DNA of 64,000 nt. It comes from a virus. The notes beneath the pieces were generated by a model. It was given only the letters and a program-made list of their open reading frames with translations, ran no database searches and had not been told where the DNA came from. The DNA lies in the IMG/VR virus record IMGVR_UViG_3300034158_000010, positions 1 through 64,000 of that record; one strand, written 5' to 3'. Shown piece by piece: positions 16,071-23,475 of this stretch (the first letter of the stretch is position 1; each line of letters starts with the position of its first letter). Both the position numbers and the translations under genes were made by a program.

Positions 16071-16946
16071 TCATTTTAGGAATGTACCGCAGGATGCCTG
16101 AACATCAGTACCTACGCGTGGGATTACTTTCACTTTACCGCTGATGTAATGTTGGATGTACCCGGCCAACATATCAATGTGTCGCTCAGGTGGTTCTTTA
16201 GAACTATGTCCAACCGGTGGGTTATACCGGACGATGTTCCAGTCTGGATGTAGATCGTAAGCATGTAGCAATCGGATCACAGCCAGTACGTCAACTAACG
16301 TATCGTTCTCACCCTCAATGAAGGCGTAGTGGATCTTAGAACGTTTACCCGTGGCGTTATACCACCGAAGGAGTTCACCGCAGCCTTTAGCAACTATCTG
16401 TGCTTTAGGTAACCAACGACGACGGAACTCTCGATCCGTTGAGTAGATCGAGTAATAGATGTCAGGGTATACGGTTGAGTCTTTGAAGATGTCAGTCAGT
16501 TCCAGTTCACCCATCTCTTTAGGGAAGATAGTTGAGATCTTAAACTTAACGTCTAACCCGCGTTCATCAGCCATGGCCTTTAGGCCACGTAGGATCTCAT
16601 CAGCATTAGCCAGGAAGATCTTATTAGCGAGTGGTTCGCCACGGGCCATGAAATTGAAGTGCACCATCTTAGCTGGGGCCTGCGTATCGTAATAAGCAAA
16701 GACTTCCCGAGCTTGTTCGAAGTATTCTTCAATAGTTGTGTCACGCAGATCAGTCTGTCCGGTTGCAGTCAACCAACACATCCTACAAGCCTGCTTACAG
16801 CCTGTCTGAGAGCTTAAGTAGTTAATGAAGTACTCTTCAGTACGTCTGACGTAACGCGCCTCTAATCGCCCTGTGTGGTCGTCAAAGCTACGTTCAAAGT
16901 TTACAGATTGGTCCAGTTGTGAATGGTGTGCAATGTACTCAGTCAT
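16071..16946 (-). CDS. RlmN/Cfr-like radical SAM RNA methyltransferase
   Basis: 291 residues from the ATG at 16946 (AAGGGTG upstream; a GTG 4 codons earlier is less well placed). The radical SAM cluster motif is CKQACRMC (Cys 50, 54, 57). HFNFMARGEPLAN matches the GMGEPLLN motif of RlmN. IHYAFIEGENDT, NIVRYNPPVG and VGTDVQASCG follow in RlmN order. RlmN and Cfr methylate C2 or C8 of adenine in 23S rRNA, and RlmN also in tRNA. The methyl-carrying Cys near the C-terminus is kept (Cys 286). The N-terminal helper domain of RlmN is missing, and the second catalytic Cys (CVSSQVGC in E. coli) is Tyr here (YLSSQTGC). So the chemistry or the substrate may differ. Family call firm, activity uncertain. 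Confidence 0.85.
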   Translation of the reverse strand: MTEYIAHHSQLDQSVNFERSFDDHTGRLEARYVRRTEEYFINYLSSQTGCKQACRMCWLTATGQTDLRDTTIEEYFEQAREVFAYYDTQAPAKMVHFNFMARGEPLANKIFLANADEILRGLKAMADERGLDVKFKISTIFPKEMGELELTDIFKDSTVYPDIYYSIYSTDREFRRRWLPKAQIVAKGCGELLRWYNATGKRSKIHYAFIEGENDTLVDVLAVIRLLHAYDLHPDWNIVRYNPPVGHSSKEPPERHIDMLAGYIQHYISGKVKVIPRVGTDVQASCGTFLK

Positions 16947-17208
16947 GTTTAACGTCACCCTTGGTAATGGTTAGCGTGTATTCAAGCGGTTGGTATTCAC
17001 GGATAGTGATTTCGATCTCATCTCGACCTTTACAGTTGTAATCGATAACGGGCTTCCATGGGGCGAACCAGTTATCAGAAACCATATTATCCAAGGCTCT
17101 TACCAGATGATAGCCACGGTCAGCTACAACACACTTAGCAAACACTTTACTGGTGTAGTAGTCTACGTGGCGGTTGATCTCATTCTTAACGTCAGTTACC
17201 GACCGCAT
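16939..17208 (-). CDS. hypothetical protein
   Basis: 89 residues, soluble. It overlaps the start of the radical SAM gene by 8 bases and the stop of the P-loop-like gene upstream, so the three are probably one operon. No domain recognised. Confidence 0.6.
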   Translation of the reverse strand: MRSVTDVKNEINRHVDYYTSKVFAKCVVADRGYHLVRALDNMVSDNWFAPWKPVIDYNCKGRDEIEITIREYQPLEYTLTITKGDVKHD

Positions 17209-17732
17209 TATTTCACCAGAATCACAAAGGTGTCATCGTGAAAGGTTTCAGCGACCCATTCGTTGAATCGTACTCTACCGCCAGGTCTCCCCAAAACGTA
17301 CTGATGGGCGGAATCATCCAGGATTACATAACGGACGTTTTCGATCATGTCGTTGTGCAATGTTTCGTCATCATCGTCATGCTCGTAACTGAACGTTACC
17401 TCATTGAGCATACGAGCTGAGGCACGATAGTAATCAGTCATATCGCTGTTAGGGAACTGGGTAAGGTAATTCTCTAACCCACTGTCGCGCATCTTTCGAT
17501 CTTTACTGATTACCAGACATTTACCACGGTGTTCACTGACCCACTGATGGATACCACGGGTTGCACCACATTGACGACCTACTGTAAATCCGATGGTCTT
17601 ATAATCGGCCACTGCCCAGGCGCCGGTACTGGAGTTCTGTTTACCCCAGCGTTCCCAAGCTGACCGACTGACCGTTTCAAGTGCACGGAGGATTGAAGCG
17701 TATTCAACGTATTGACTAATATAGCTACTCAT
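17208..17732 (-). CDS. degenerate P-loop NTPase-like protein
   Basis: 174 residues. TVGRQCGATRGI (about 50-61) has the spacing of a Walker A loop but Ala replaces the Lys; VRYVILDD (about 134-141) resembles Walker B. LVISKDRKMRD lies between. A nucleotide-binding fold with lost or altered hydrolysis is plausible. First gene of the minus operon that includes the RlmN-like enzyme. Confidence 0.5.
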   Translation of the reverse strand: MSSYISQYVEYASILRALETVSRSAWERWGKQNSSTGAWAVADYKTIGFTVGRQCGATRGIHQWVSEHRGKCLVISKDRKMRDSGLENYLTQFPNSDMTDYYRASARMLNEVTFSYEHDDDDETLHNDMIENVRYVILDDSAHQYVLGRPGGRVRFNEWVAETFHDDTFVILVK

Positions 17733-17807
17733 TCTAGTTACTCACATATGGGTGTTTCGTTCTGGGTAGCGATATGCTAACCTACATCATCAGACTATCC
17801 AGTATTA

Positions 17808-17844
17808 TTAGAAGTTGTTTAGAGCCTATATTACAACTGTGTAT
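17808..17844 (+). promoter_or_regulatory. early-type promoter, class I
   Basis: TTAGAA, four bases, TTTAGAGCC, then TATATTAC (17827-17834), four bases and GTGTAT. It stands 39 bases before the ATG at 17874. Nearly the same element recurs at 29041, 30043, 38342 and 55000. phiKZ early promoters carry the same TATATTAC core. Confidence 0.85.
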
Positions 17845-17873
17845 TAACCCAAACCTACCTAAAGGAATTAATC

Positions 17874-18422
17874 ATGCTTAACCGTAAACTGAGTGACCTC
17901 ACTGTTGGTGAACTGTGTGGCATCGTCATCACCGCAGTCGTGGCTACCTTCGGAATCGTGTGCCTCATCATGGCAGCAAGCATCATGATGTCCCGCCCGG
18001 CTTATGCCGCTGTGACACCGCAGTACAACTACCAAGTGGATCTTAAAGGTCCTAAGGATACCATGCAGGTAACTAACAACATCTGCATCGTCGTTGGACA
18101 AGCTTCTAGCCTTATCCAGAAGATGTTCAACTCTGAGCTATCCAATAATGAGATTGCACTTAAGTTGACCGAAGCGGCAATGAAAGATCTTACTGATCGT
18201 GATGGTTGGGCGGCTTACAACATGGTGGGTTCTGTTAGCGTGATCGATAAGATGCGTGAATGGAAACGTGATGACGAGTTCGTCAAAATGCGTATCGACT
18301 ACCCAGACTACACCATGGGCGAGTACTACAACGTTTATGCACGGGCTACCTGTGAGACTGCACTTGGTACTGATATAAAAGTCATCCGTGTGGTACGTGT
18401 TCGTAAAGGTATTCAATCGTAA
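17874..18422 (+). CDS. exported or membrane-anchored early protein
   Basis: 182 residues. N-terminal hydrophobic segment (about 15-38) ends in SRPAYAAVTP, which fits a signal peptidase site after AYA. The rest is soluble with a Cys pair at about 72 and 163. Ribosome site AAAGGAATTAATC. Alone behind an early promoter and in front of a terminator, so it is a single-gene early unit that probably acts in the envelope. No family recognised. Confidence 0.65.
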   Translation: MLNRKLSDLTVGELCGIVITAVVATFGIVCLIMAASIMMSRPAYAAVTPQYNYQVDLKGPKDTMQVTNNICIVVGQASSLIQKMFNSELSNNEIALKLTEAAMKDLTDRDGWAAYNMVGSVSVIDKMREWKRDDEFVKMRIDYPDYTMGEYYNVYARATCETALGTDIKVIRVVRVRKGIQS

Positions 18423-18431
18423 CGGTCATAA

Positions 18432-18470
18432 GCCCCTCCCATAATGGGAGGGGCATTGTGTCTTATTTTT
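18432..18470. terminator. bidirectional terminator
   Basis: GCCCCTCCCAT and ATGGGAGGGGC form an 11-bp stem (18432-18454). Plus side runs into TCTTATTTTTTT; minus side reads GGGGCTTATGA. It lies between convergent genes. Confidence 0.8.
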
Positions 18471-18475
18471 TTGCT

Positions 18476-18880
18476 TTAGTGGATCGAGGCGAGCCACGTA
18501 TTACCGATGTGCACCTCAAAGGATATACCTTTGTCTTCAACCTTTGGTTTCCACGTGGTTGAGCGATTGTTCATGATACCGGTAAGAGAGCCACTCACTT
18601 GAATTTCCCGGTAGGTAGCATTCAAGGTATCTTCCATCATGACTCGTTGCTGTTCTCGGGTCATAGTGCTATCGCCGATGATGCGTTCACTTACAACCTT
18701 GGTCAGGACCATTCTGTATTGATCTAGCATGCAGCGGGGAGGCGCCATTATTTGATCAAATGGGTCACGTGGTTTCTGAACAGGTTCCACCCATGATTTA
18801 CGTAGACGTTCTGCCGCCGCAGCGTCACGTTCTAACGGATGTTTCTTAAGGTTACGGCGTAGTGTGTCGAGCTTTGACAT
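18476..18880 (-). CDS. hypothetical protein
   Basis: 134 residues, strongly basic N-terminal half (LRRNLKKHPLERDAAAAERLRKSW). GAGGTAATACA precedes the start. May bind nucleic acid, but no motif is recognised. Confidence 0.6.
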   Translation of the reverse strand: MSKLDTLRRNLKKHPLERDAAAAERLRKSWVEPVQKPRDPFDQIMAPPRCMLDQYRMVLTKVVSERIIGDSTMTREQQRVMMEDTLNATYREIQVSGSLTGIMNNRSTTWKPKVEDKGISFEVHIGNTWLASIH

Positions 18881-18904
18881 TGTATTACCTCAATTCGTTA
18901 TACA

Positions 18905-18924
18905 GCCCTACCCGAAGGTAGAGC
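18905..18924 (-). terminator. weak terminator hairpin
   Basis: CTACC/GGTAG stem with CGAA loop, extended by three more positions with one mismatch. It lies just downstream of the 18933-19544 gene on the minus strand and has only a short T run. Confidence 0.5.
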
Positions 18925-18932
18925 CATTTGGA

Positions 18933-19544
18933 TCAGAGACCAAGAACCAGTTTCCAGTCAGCTGATAGCGTATCGTACACATCGAGATCAGCCATGGTTG
19001 GTGTAACTTTGGCGTAACGCCAAGCTTGTACAGTCTCGTAACGAACCGTACCACTATCTGAATGATAGACGTAACCTTTGATCACGTGACCATCTGATAC
19101 CTCACGCGGTACGTACCCTGACCCTACGTCAGCTTCAGGTACGATGATCACCATACCTTTATTGTCTTGAGCGTAATCAATGTCACGCAGTACATGCAAC
19201 TGAATTCTTGCCGGGCGGTGCTCCAACGGTGACTTGTAGTGGCTGGCAAGTTCTTGTGCAGGGCGAATCAATCCAGCTAGCTCAATTCGGAATCGTTTTG
19301 CAAGGAAATACCGTTTAACGATGTCAAGGTCCGCTAGGGCAATTTTGGCTAATACTTTATCGGGACCCATATACAACTCTACGTCGGTGTTATACACGTA
19401 GATTTGGTTGGCGCAATCACACTTTAGGTCATGGCCTACGTCAAGTGTAAGCTGTACCTTTCGACCTATTTCGTCAGAGGCGTAGATAAGGTGTTCTGGG
19501 TGGAACTTCAAGTATTCAGCGAGTTCGAATTTATCGAGGATCAT
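18933..19544 (-). CDS. hypothetical protein
   Basis: 203 residues, soluble, alternating strands and helices. Flanked by gaps of about 50-70 bases. No domain recognised. Confidence 0.6.
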   Translation of the reverse strand: MILDKFELAEYLKFHPEHLIYASDEIGRKVQLTLDVGHDLKCDCANQIYVYNTDVELYMGPDKVLAKIALADLDIVKRYFLAKRFRIELAGLIRPAQELASHYKSPLEHRPARIQLHVLRDIDYAQDNKGMVIIVPEADVGSGYVPREVSDGHVIKGYVYHSDSGTVRYETVQAWRYAKVTPTMADLDVYDTLSADWKLVLGL

Positions 19545-19612
19545 GGTGGTACCTTATTGGGAAGTTGTCGTGATGTGTCTCATCCGACTTCATTTAATTA
19601 GGGCCGTGAGTA

Positions 19613-20152
19613 TTAGTCCGCTGGTTTGGTATCCACTAGATAACCACAGTAGTCTCTCCACCGTAGAGTCTCCTCGTCAAATATCCAACTAGCTGGACCA
19701 CTATGAACACCATTGGCTTTATAGGCGTCATGTAACTTACGGCAGGCTTCTTCAAAGCTCAACGCTGTAGTTGTGGCTACGCGATTAGGTGGTGTGAATT
19801 CACCTGTCGCCTGATAACCAACGGACCAAATTTCAAAGGATCGTTCCTTGAGCACAGTAGCTCGTTGCTCACGCAGTACTTGCAATACCTGATCAAAGTC
19901 CTCATAACCCATATTGGTTAATGTGGTGATCAGACTACGCTGGGCTTGGGCATCCAAAAAGGTTTCCTGTAGTTCGGCTGACATCTCAATCAGTAAGCCG
20001 GTATCCAACATACCCTTTAGTTCTTTGAACTCCACATACTCACCCTCAGTGTCCAGAGTCAGCTTCTGCGCTGGAGGTGGGATGTTATGCCGGTCTAGGA
20101 TGATACCGATTGACTTGTTAGTGAAGCGTTGCATCTTGGTGATGATACTCAT
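19613..20152 (-). CDS. hypothetical protein
   Basis: 179 residues from the ATG at 20152, which overlaps the stop of the small upstream gene (ATGA) and has AAGGAA 10 bases before it. The frame is open further upstream but would duplicate the small gene's region. C-terminal half has WSVGYQATGEF and SFEEACRKLHDAY, which looks like a small domain for recognising a ligand, but nothing is assigned. Confidence 0.6.
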   Translation of the reverse strand: MSIITKMQRFTNKSIGIILDRHNIPPPAQKLTLDTEGEYVEFKELKGMLDTGLLIEMSAELQETFLDAQAQRSLITTLTNMGYEDFDQVLQVLREQRATVLKERSFEIWSVGYQATGEFTPPNRVATTTALSFEEACRKLHDAYKANGVHSGPASWIFDEETLRWRDYCGYLVDTKPAD

Positions 20153-20319
20153 ATTGTACATTTCCTTTGAAGGAGTTCTTCTGTTGGTTCTTGTTGCTTG
20201 TTTTGGGCCTTCAGTATTTGGGTCATTACCCAAGTGCGGGCACGGGCTTTACGTAAGCGAATCTCTGGGGTAGCCCCCATGGCTAAACGGGCTTTCTCGT
20301 ATAGTGCTTCTACACTCAT
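20149..20319 (-). CDS. hypothetical small protein
   Basis: 56 residues, basic, helical (MSVEALYEKARLAM ... EELLQRKCTI). TGAGGTG precedes the start. Its TGA overlaps the ATG of the next gene, a good sign that both are real. Confidence 0.55.
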   Translation of the reverse strand: MSVEALYEKARLAMGATPEIRLRKARARTWVMTQILKAQNKQQEPTEELLQRKCTI

Positions 20320-20326
20320 AGACACC

Positions 20327-20584
20327 TCAGTGGCAGACGTTCAGATCTTTACGGTGACATTTACACATACAGAAACGCTTGACATCACCATCGATATTAA
20401 TCTTGGTGGTTATAGGCGGTTGTTCGCCACGACTAATTAACCATTCATTAAAGTCTGGTCGTGATAGATCCGGGGTGTGGGTTATTGAGACGTTAGTACC
20501 TAGGGTGGCTAGGTAATTCAAGTCCACCGCATTATCTGGCTCTAGGTATTTTGCATAGGTGTTGTCACAGCATGGTTGGCACAT
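20327..20584 (-). CDS. Cys-rich small protein, possible zinc ribbon
   Basis: 85 residues with C-x2-CC near the N-terminus and CMCKCH plus a final CH at the C-terminus. The Cys/His spacing suggests metal binding. Eight bases upstream of the next small gene. Confidence 0.55.
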   Translation of the reverse strand: MCQPCCDNTYAKYLEPDNAVDLNYLATLGTNVSITHTPDLSRPDFNEWLISRGEQPPITTKINIDGDVKRFCMCKCHRKDLNVCH

Positions 20585-20658
20585 GGGTTGAACCCTCTAG
20601 TTAACTATTTAATTAGGTTAGCGGGTATTCCTTGGATTGGGTGTCGGCGGCATAAAGA

Positions 20659-20674
20659 TAGCCCCTAGGGGCTA
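20659..20674 (-). terminator. terminator hairpin
   Basis: TAGCCCC/GGGGCTA with a two-base centre, followed on the minus strand by TCTTTATGCCG. It sits just downstream of the tail-associated gene ending at 20679. Confidence 0.6.
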
Positions 20675-20678
20675 CCAG

Positions 20679-21356
20679 TTATCGCACTAGTTCTAAACAT
20701 GGGCGCCAGCCGCGACTGGTGGCGAGACCAACAGGGGGTGAATGCTCCGTAGAGATACTATCTGCACCGTTACCGCGACACACGACACCAGCTGTACCAC
20801 CTTGAGGGATAGCTGCATCACCACACAACGTGGTGTAACCTGATGTAACCCCTAGCTCAGCATTGGTGAAGTCAGCAAAGTTAGGGAGTCCTGAGGCGGT
20901 CTTAGATGGGATGACTTGCGTACTCACGCGATACATCAGATCGTTCCATTCAGATCCCCAAGTTTTAGGATCGTCAGCTGCGTCGTTGACCCCGGTGTAA
21001 GGATCAAGCAATGAACCTCTTAGTAACCTTAGTAAGTACGTACGGCCACGGATGACAATGTTCTTACCTTTGGCGTATCCCAAGCTGTTCATATACGACC
21101 AACTAATATTCCCACGGATGTGTTGCTTAGGAACGTATTGAACTTTACCCTTGTAGGAAAACTTCAACCAATCGGTTGTCGAGTTCAATGGTGTTCCATC
21201 CGTTACGCCCGCCATGGCAGCTAGGTCAACCCCATTGATAAAGTCGGTCGAAGGTAATGTACCATAGTAACCCGACTGTTCATCGCCAACTATAATTGTA
21301 CCGGGTCCGGGTAGGGGGACTTGACGTGCCAACGTGTTAAGTAGTAGTTCTCTCAT
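20679..21356 (-). CDS. probable tail fibre or receptor-binding protein
   Basis: 225 residues from the ATG at 21356; the longer frame would run into the repeat downstream of the Kelch gene. The C-terminus, TSRGWRPCLELVR, resembles the end of a module common at the tips of phage tail fibres. WNDLMYRV and a Gly-rich middle also fit. It is the partner of the Kelch gene upstream. Assignment rests on that short end and context. Confidence 0.45.
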   Translation of the reverse strand: MRELLLNTLARQVPLPGPGTIIVGDEQSGYYGTLPSTDFINGVDLAAMAGVTDGTPLNSTTDWLKFSYKGKVQYVPKQHIRGNISWSYMNSLGYAKGKNIVIRGRTYLLRLLRGSLLDPYTGVNDAADDPKTWGSEWNDLMYRVSTQVIPSKTASGLPNFADFTNAELGVTSGYTTLCGDAAIPQGGTAGVVCRGNGADSISTEHSPPVGLATSRGWRPCLELVR

Positions 21357-21393
21357 GATACCGTCTCGAGTTAGTGATCTACATAATTGGTCA

Positions 21394-21475
21394 ACGCGGC
21401 ATAAGAGAACTCCCGAAGGAGTCCTCAAATACCAATGGGTCCTTCTGAGCAGCTTCAGTTTGCGACGGAGAGGCT
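21394..21475 (-). repeat. direct repeat copy B, terminator module after the Kelch gene
   Basis: Copy of the element at 22442-22520. A block of 30 identical bases starts with CGGCATAAGAGAACTCCCGA and contains a 9-bp stem (GAGGACTCC/GGAGTTCTC on the minus strand) with a TTCG loop. After a variable stretch of about 16 bases comes AGCTTCAGT-T-TGCGA-C-GGAG. Acts as a terminator for the Kelch gene. Confidence 0.75.
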
Positions 21476-21485
21476 TTTATGTTTA

Positions 21486-22394
21486 CTACGTCACTTGGAA
21501 CCGCCAGATATCTTTAAAGATAGTTGAACTAGACAACACCCCACCACCGTACATGTAAATACCACCACGGTATGTAGTCAAGCCGTAACCATATCGTGCG
21601 GCTGGCCCGCCGGATGGCTGGGTTATAGTCGTCCAAGTTGTACCATCAAAGGTACACATTCGATCAACGGTTTCACCAGAACCTAGGCCATCATAAATAT
21701 AAGCTACCCCATCAAACACGGCTGCACGAACCTCAGATGTCTTATAGGGTGCAACTGGCATCACTGCCCATGTATTAGTAGCTATCGTGTATTTCCATAC
21801 ACTGGTTTGAGGAGCACCATTTTGTTCTATCCGGCCATGTGTGTAGTAAATGGAGGTAGGTTCCAACTGGAACAATGCACCAGCATAGCGCTGTGCCGGT
21901 AGCTTTGCTAACGTCGTCCAAGCATCCGTAGACGGATCATATCGGCGTACAACATCAGTGAGATTGACGTTTGAATTTAGCCAACCGCCCGCAACGTAGA
22001 TCTGGTCGCCCACAACTAAACTTGAACCCGCTACAAGGTATGGTGTGTAGGGTGCTAACGTGGTCCATTCACCAGTAACGGTGTCGTAGCAATTGTGCGT
22101 ACTAACCGATACATTCGTACCACCGGCGATGATGTGAATCTTGGTGCCAACTGCTTCCATTACTACCTGTGTTCGTGCTGGGGCACCACTTAAAGGAGTG
22201 AGGGTGTTCGTAGGGACGTTCAGTTTATAAAAGGCTGACGTGCTACCAGAGGCGTTTGTGCCACCGTAGATATAAATGTCGTCACCGATCGTTACCATCC
22301 GCACGTAGTTCACAGCCTGCAACTCGGGGAAATTAAGTTGTGCCCAACCTAGGGGAAGTTTAGGTTTATCAGGCATGAATAATAGCTCTATCAT
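21486..22394 (-). CDS. Kelch-repeat beta-propeller protein, likely tail fibre tip
   Basis: 302 residues. About six Kelch blades can be seen: the repeated IYIYGG/YVAGG/YMYGGG strands, each followed by a variable loop, a D-x-W/E-W-T-T segment and then a Leu/Pro turn (for example YDTVTGEWTTL, YDPSTDAWTTL, YTIATNTWAVM). GGAGGG lies 7 bases before the ATG. Kelch propellers in phages are mostly found in adsorption proteins. It lies between near-identical repeats, which suggests an exchangeable cassette. Confidence 0.8.
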   Translation of the reverse strand: MIELLFMPDKPKLPLGWAQLNFPELQAVNYVRMVTIGDDIYIYGGTNASGSTSAFYKLNVPTNTLTPLSGAPARTQVVMEAVGTKIHIIAGGTNVSVSTHNCYDTVTGEWTTLAPYTPYLVAGSSLVVGDQIYVAGGWLNSNVNLTDVVRRYDPSTDAWTTLAKLPAQRYAGALFQLEPTSIYYTHGRIEQNGAPQTSVWKYTIATNTWAVMPVAPYKTSEVRAAVFDGVAYIYDGLGSGETVDRMCTFDGTTWTTITQPSGGPAARYGYGLTTYRGGIYMYGGGVLSSSTIFKDIWRFQVT

Positions 22395-22441
22395 AGTGAC
22401 CCTCCATTCATGGTCATACTATCATCCATTTAAGGCCGAGA

Positions 22442-22520
22442 CGGCATAAGAGAACTCCCGAAGGAGTCCTCGAATACCACTTCGGTCTACCACAACAGCT
22501 TCAGTATGCGATGGAGGACC
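22442..22520 (-). repeat. direct repeat copy A, terminator module after the tRNAs
   Basis: Same two conserved blocks as at 21394-21475: 30 identical bases including the TTCG-capped hairpin, then after about 17 variable bases AGCTTCAGT-A-TGCGA-T-GGAG. It lies downstream of the tRNA cluster and upstream of the Kelch gene on the minus strand. Confidence 0.75.
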
Positions 22521-22529
22521 CTTAAGTAA

Positions 22530-22605
22530 TGGCACGCATCCCAAGAATCGAACTTGGAACCTACGGTTTTGGAGACCGTCGCTCTGCCAATTGAGCTAGA
22601 CACGT
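22530..22605 (-). tRNA. tRNA-Trp (CCA)
   Basis: 76 bases including an encoded CCA. Acceptor stem ACGTGTC/GATGCGT, D arm TAGCTCAATTGGCAGAGC, anticodon stem ACGGT/ACCGT with loop CTCCAAA (anticodon CCA), T arm with TTCGATT. All arms fit. Confidence 0.9.
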
Positions 22606-22608
22606 AAA

Positions 22609-22684
22609 TGGCTCCATGACCTGGACTCGAACCAGGGACAAACGGATTAACAGTCCGTTGCTCTACCAACTGAGCTATCATGGA
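22609..22684 (-). tRNA. tRNA-Asn (GTT)
   Basis: 76 bases including CCA. Acceptor TCCATGA/TCATGGA, anticodon stem ACGGA/TCCGT with loop CTGTTAA (anticodon GTT), T arm CCTGG-TTCGAGT-CCAGG. Three bases separate it from tRNA-Trp. Confidence 0.93.
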
Positions 22685-22883
22685 ATGTGGCTATGCAACT
22701 TTACCTTCACGCTCATCAAGAGTGTAGTCGGCATCGTTGACGGCTTCTTTCAAAGCCTGATGGTCAAGTTTAAGGTTCTTCCAGCTAAGTCGATCACAGC
22801 ATCGACAATCAGCGGGACCAAAGTTATCAAGTGGACGTTGTTTGATTTTCACTTTCATAGCTTTTACCTCGAGAATAAATCGA

Positions 22884-22972
22884 GTTATAGTAACAGCGAG
22901 TATCGAAGTCGCACACAGCCACGGATTGGTTACCGGAGCCTGTCCTACCAATTGGACGATGTCACTATAACT
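22884..22972 (-). ncRNA. tRNA-like element with a long acceptor stem
   Basis: D arm (GTCC/GGAC around AATTGGTA) and a T loop TTCGATA are present. The end stem is 12 bp (GTTATAGTGACA with TGTTACTATAAC, one G-T pair) instead of 7. No CCA is encoded, and no normal anticodon arm with T at position 33 can be formed from the bases between the arms. It may be a decayed tRNA or a tRNA mimic. It lies between tRNA-Asn and tRNA-Tyr. The overlapping frame at 22691-22951 is not considered a gene. Confidence 0.5.
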
Positions 22973-22978
22973 TGAAAA

Positions 22979-23063
22979 TGGTGGAGAGACAAGGATTCGA
23001 ACCTTGGAAGAATTAACGCCGGATTTACAGTCCGGTCCCTTTGAGCCGCTCGGGAATCTCTCC
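22979..23063 (-). tRNA. tRNA-Tyr (GTA)
   Basis: 85 bases including CCA, class II with a long variable arm. Acceptor GGAGAGA/TCTCTCC, anticodon stem CCGGA/TCCGG with loop CTGTAAA (anticodon GTA), T arm CAAGG-TTCGAAT-CCTTG. Confidence 0.92.
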
Positions 23064-23202
23064 TAAAACTGGTGGTCAGTACCTGGCTCTTAACAGGCTG
23101 CATGCAACTAAGACTGCCCCGACTCGTAAGCAGTGAAGGTTTGTTAAGACGGCATGGTCTTACATAGTATTACATAACCAGTATAGTTTTAATTTATACT
23201 GT

Positions 23203-23222
23203 CCCCTACCCGAAGGTAGGGG
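23203..23222 (-). terminator. terminator hairpin
   Basis: CCCCTACC/GGTAGGGG stem with CGAA/TTCG loop, followed on the minus strand by ACAGTATAAATT. It follows the 23229-23471 gene and comes before the tRNA cluster. The 140 bases between it and tRNA-Tyr show no gene. Confidence 0.65.
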
Positions 23223-23228
23223 TATGTA

Positions 23229-23471
23229 TCAACGGTTCCAGATATCACCAAGTTTTACACGGTTGGTAGGTCTGGCACCAGAGGTGTAGTAGTTAACACC
23301 GTATGGACTTGCAGCTACACACGGGGTATATGGGATACCCTTCTCCTCACAGATCTTTCGGAAAGCATCCTCCGACTCTTTAAACTTACGTACCATCTCC
23401 AGAGCCTTAGCTCGTGCATTGGGGTCACATGGACGTTTCTTGAGATCAGACAATTTGAATACTGGGATCAT
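23229..23471 (-). CDS. hypothetical small protein
   Basis: 80 residues, basic and helical in the first half (ARAKALEMVRKFKESEDAFRKICEEKGIPY). It starts 5 bases after the stop of the upstream gene. Function unknown. Confidence 0.6.
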   Translation of the reverse strand: MIPVFKLSDLKKRPCDPNARAKALEMVRKFKESEDAFRKICEEKGIPYTPCVAASPYGVNYYTSGARPTNRVKLGDIWNR

Positions 23472-23475
23472 TGGA

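Noticed and set aside
23064-23202. A possible fifth tRNA between tRNA-Tyr and the terminator at 23203
   Set aside because: No T loop or acceptor pairing could be found on either strand.
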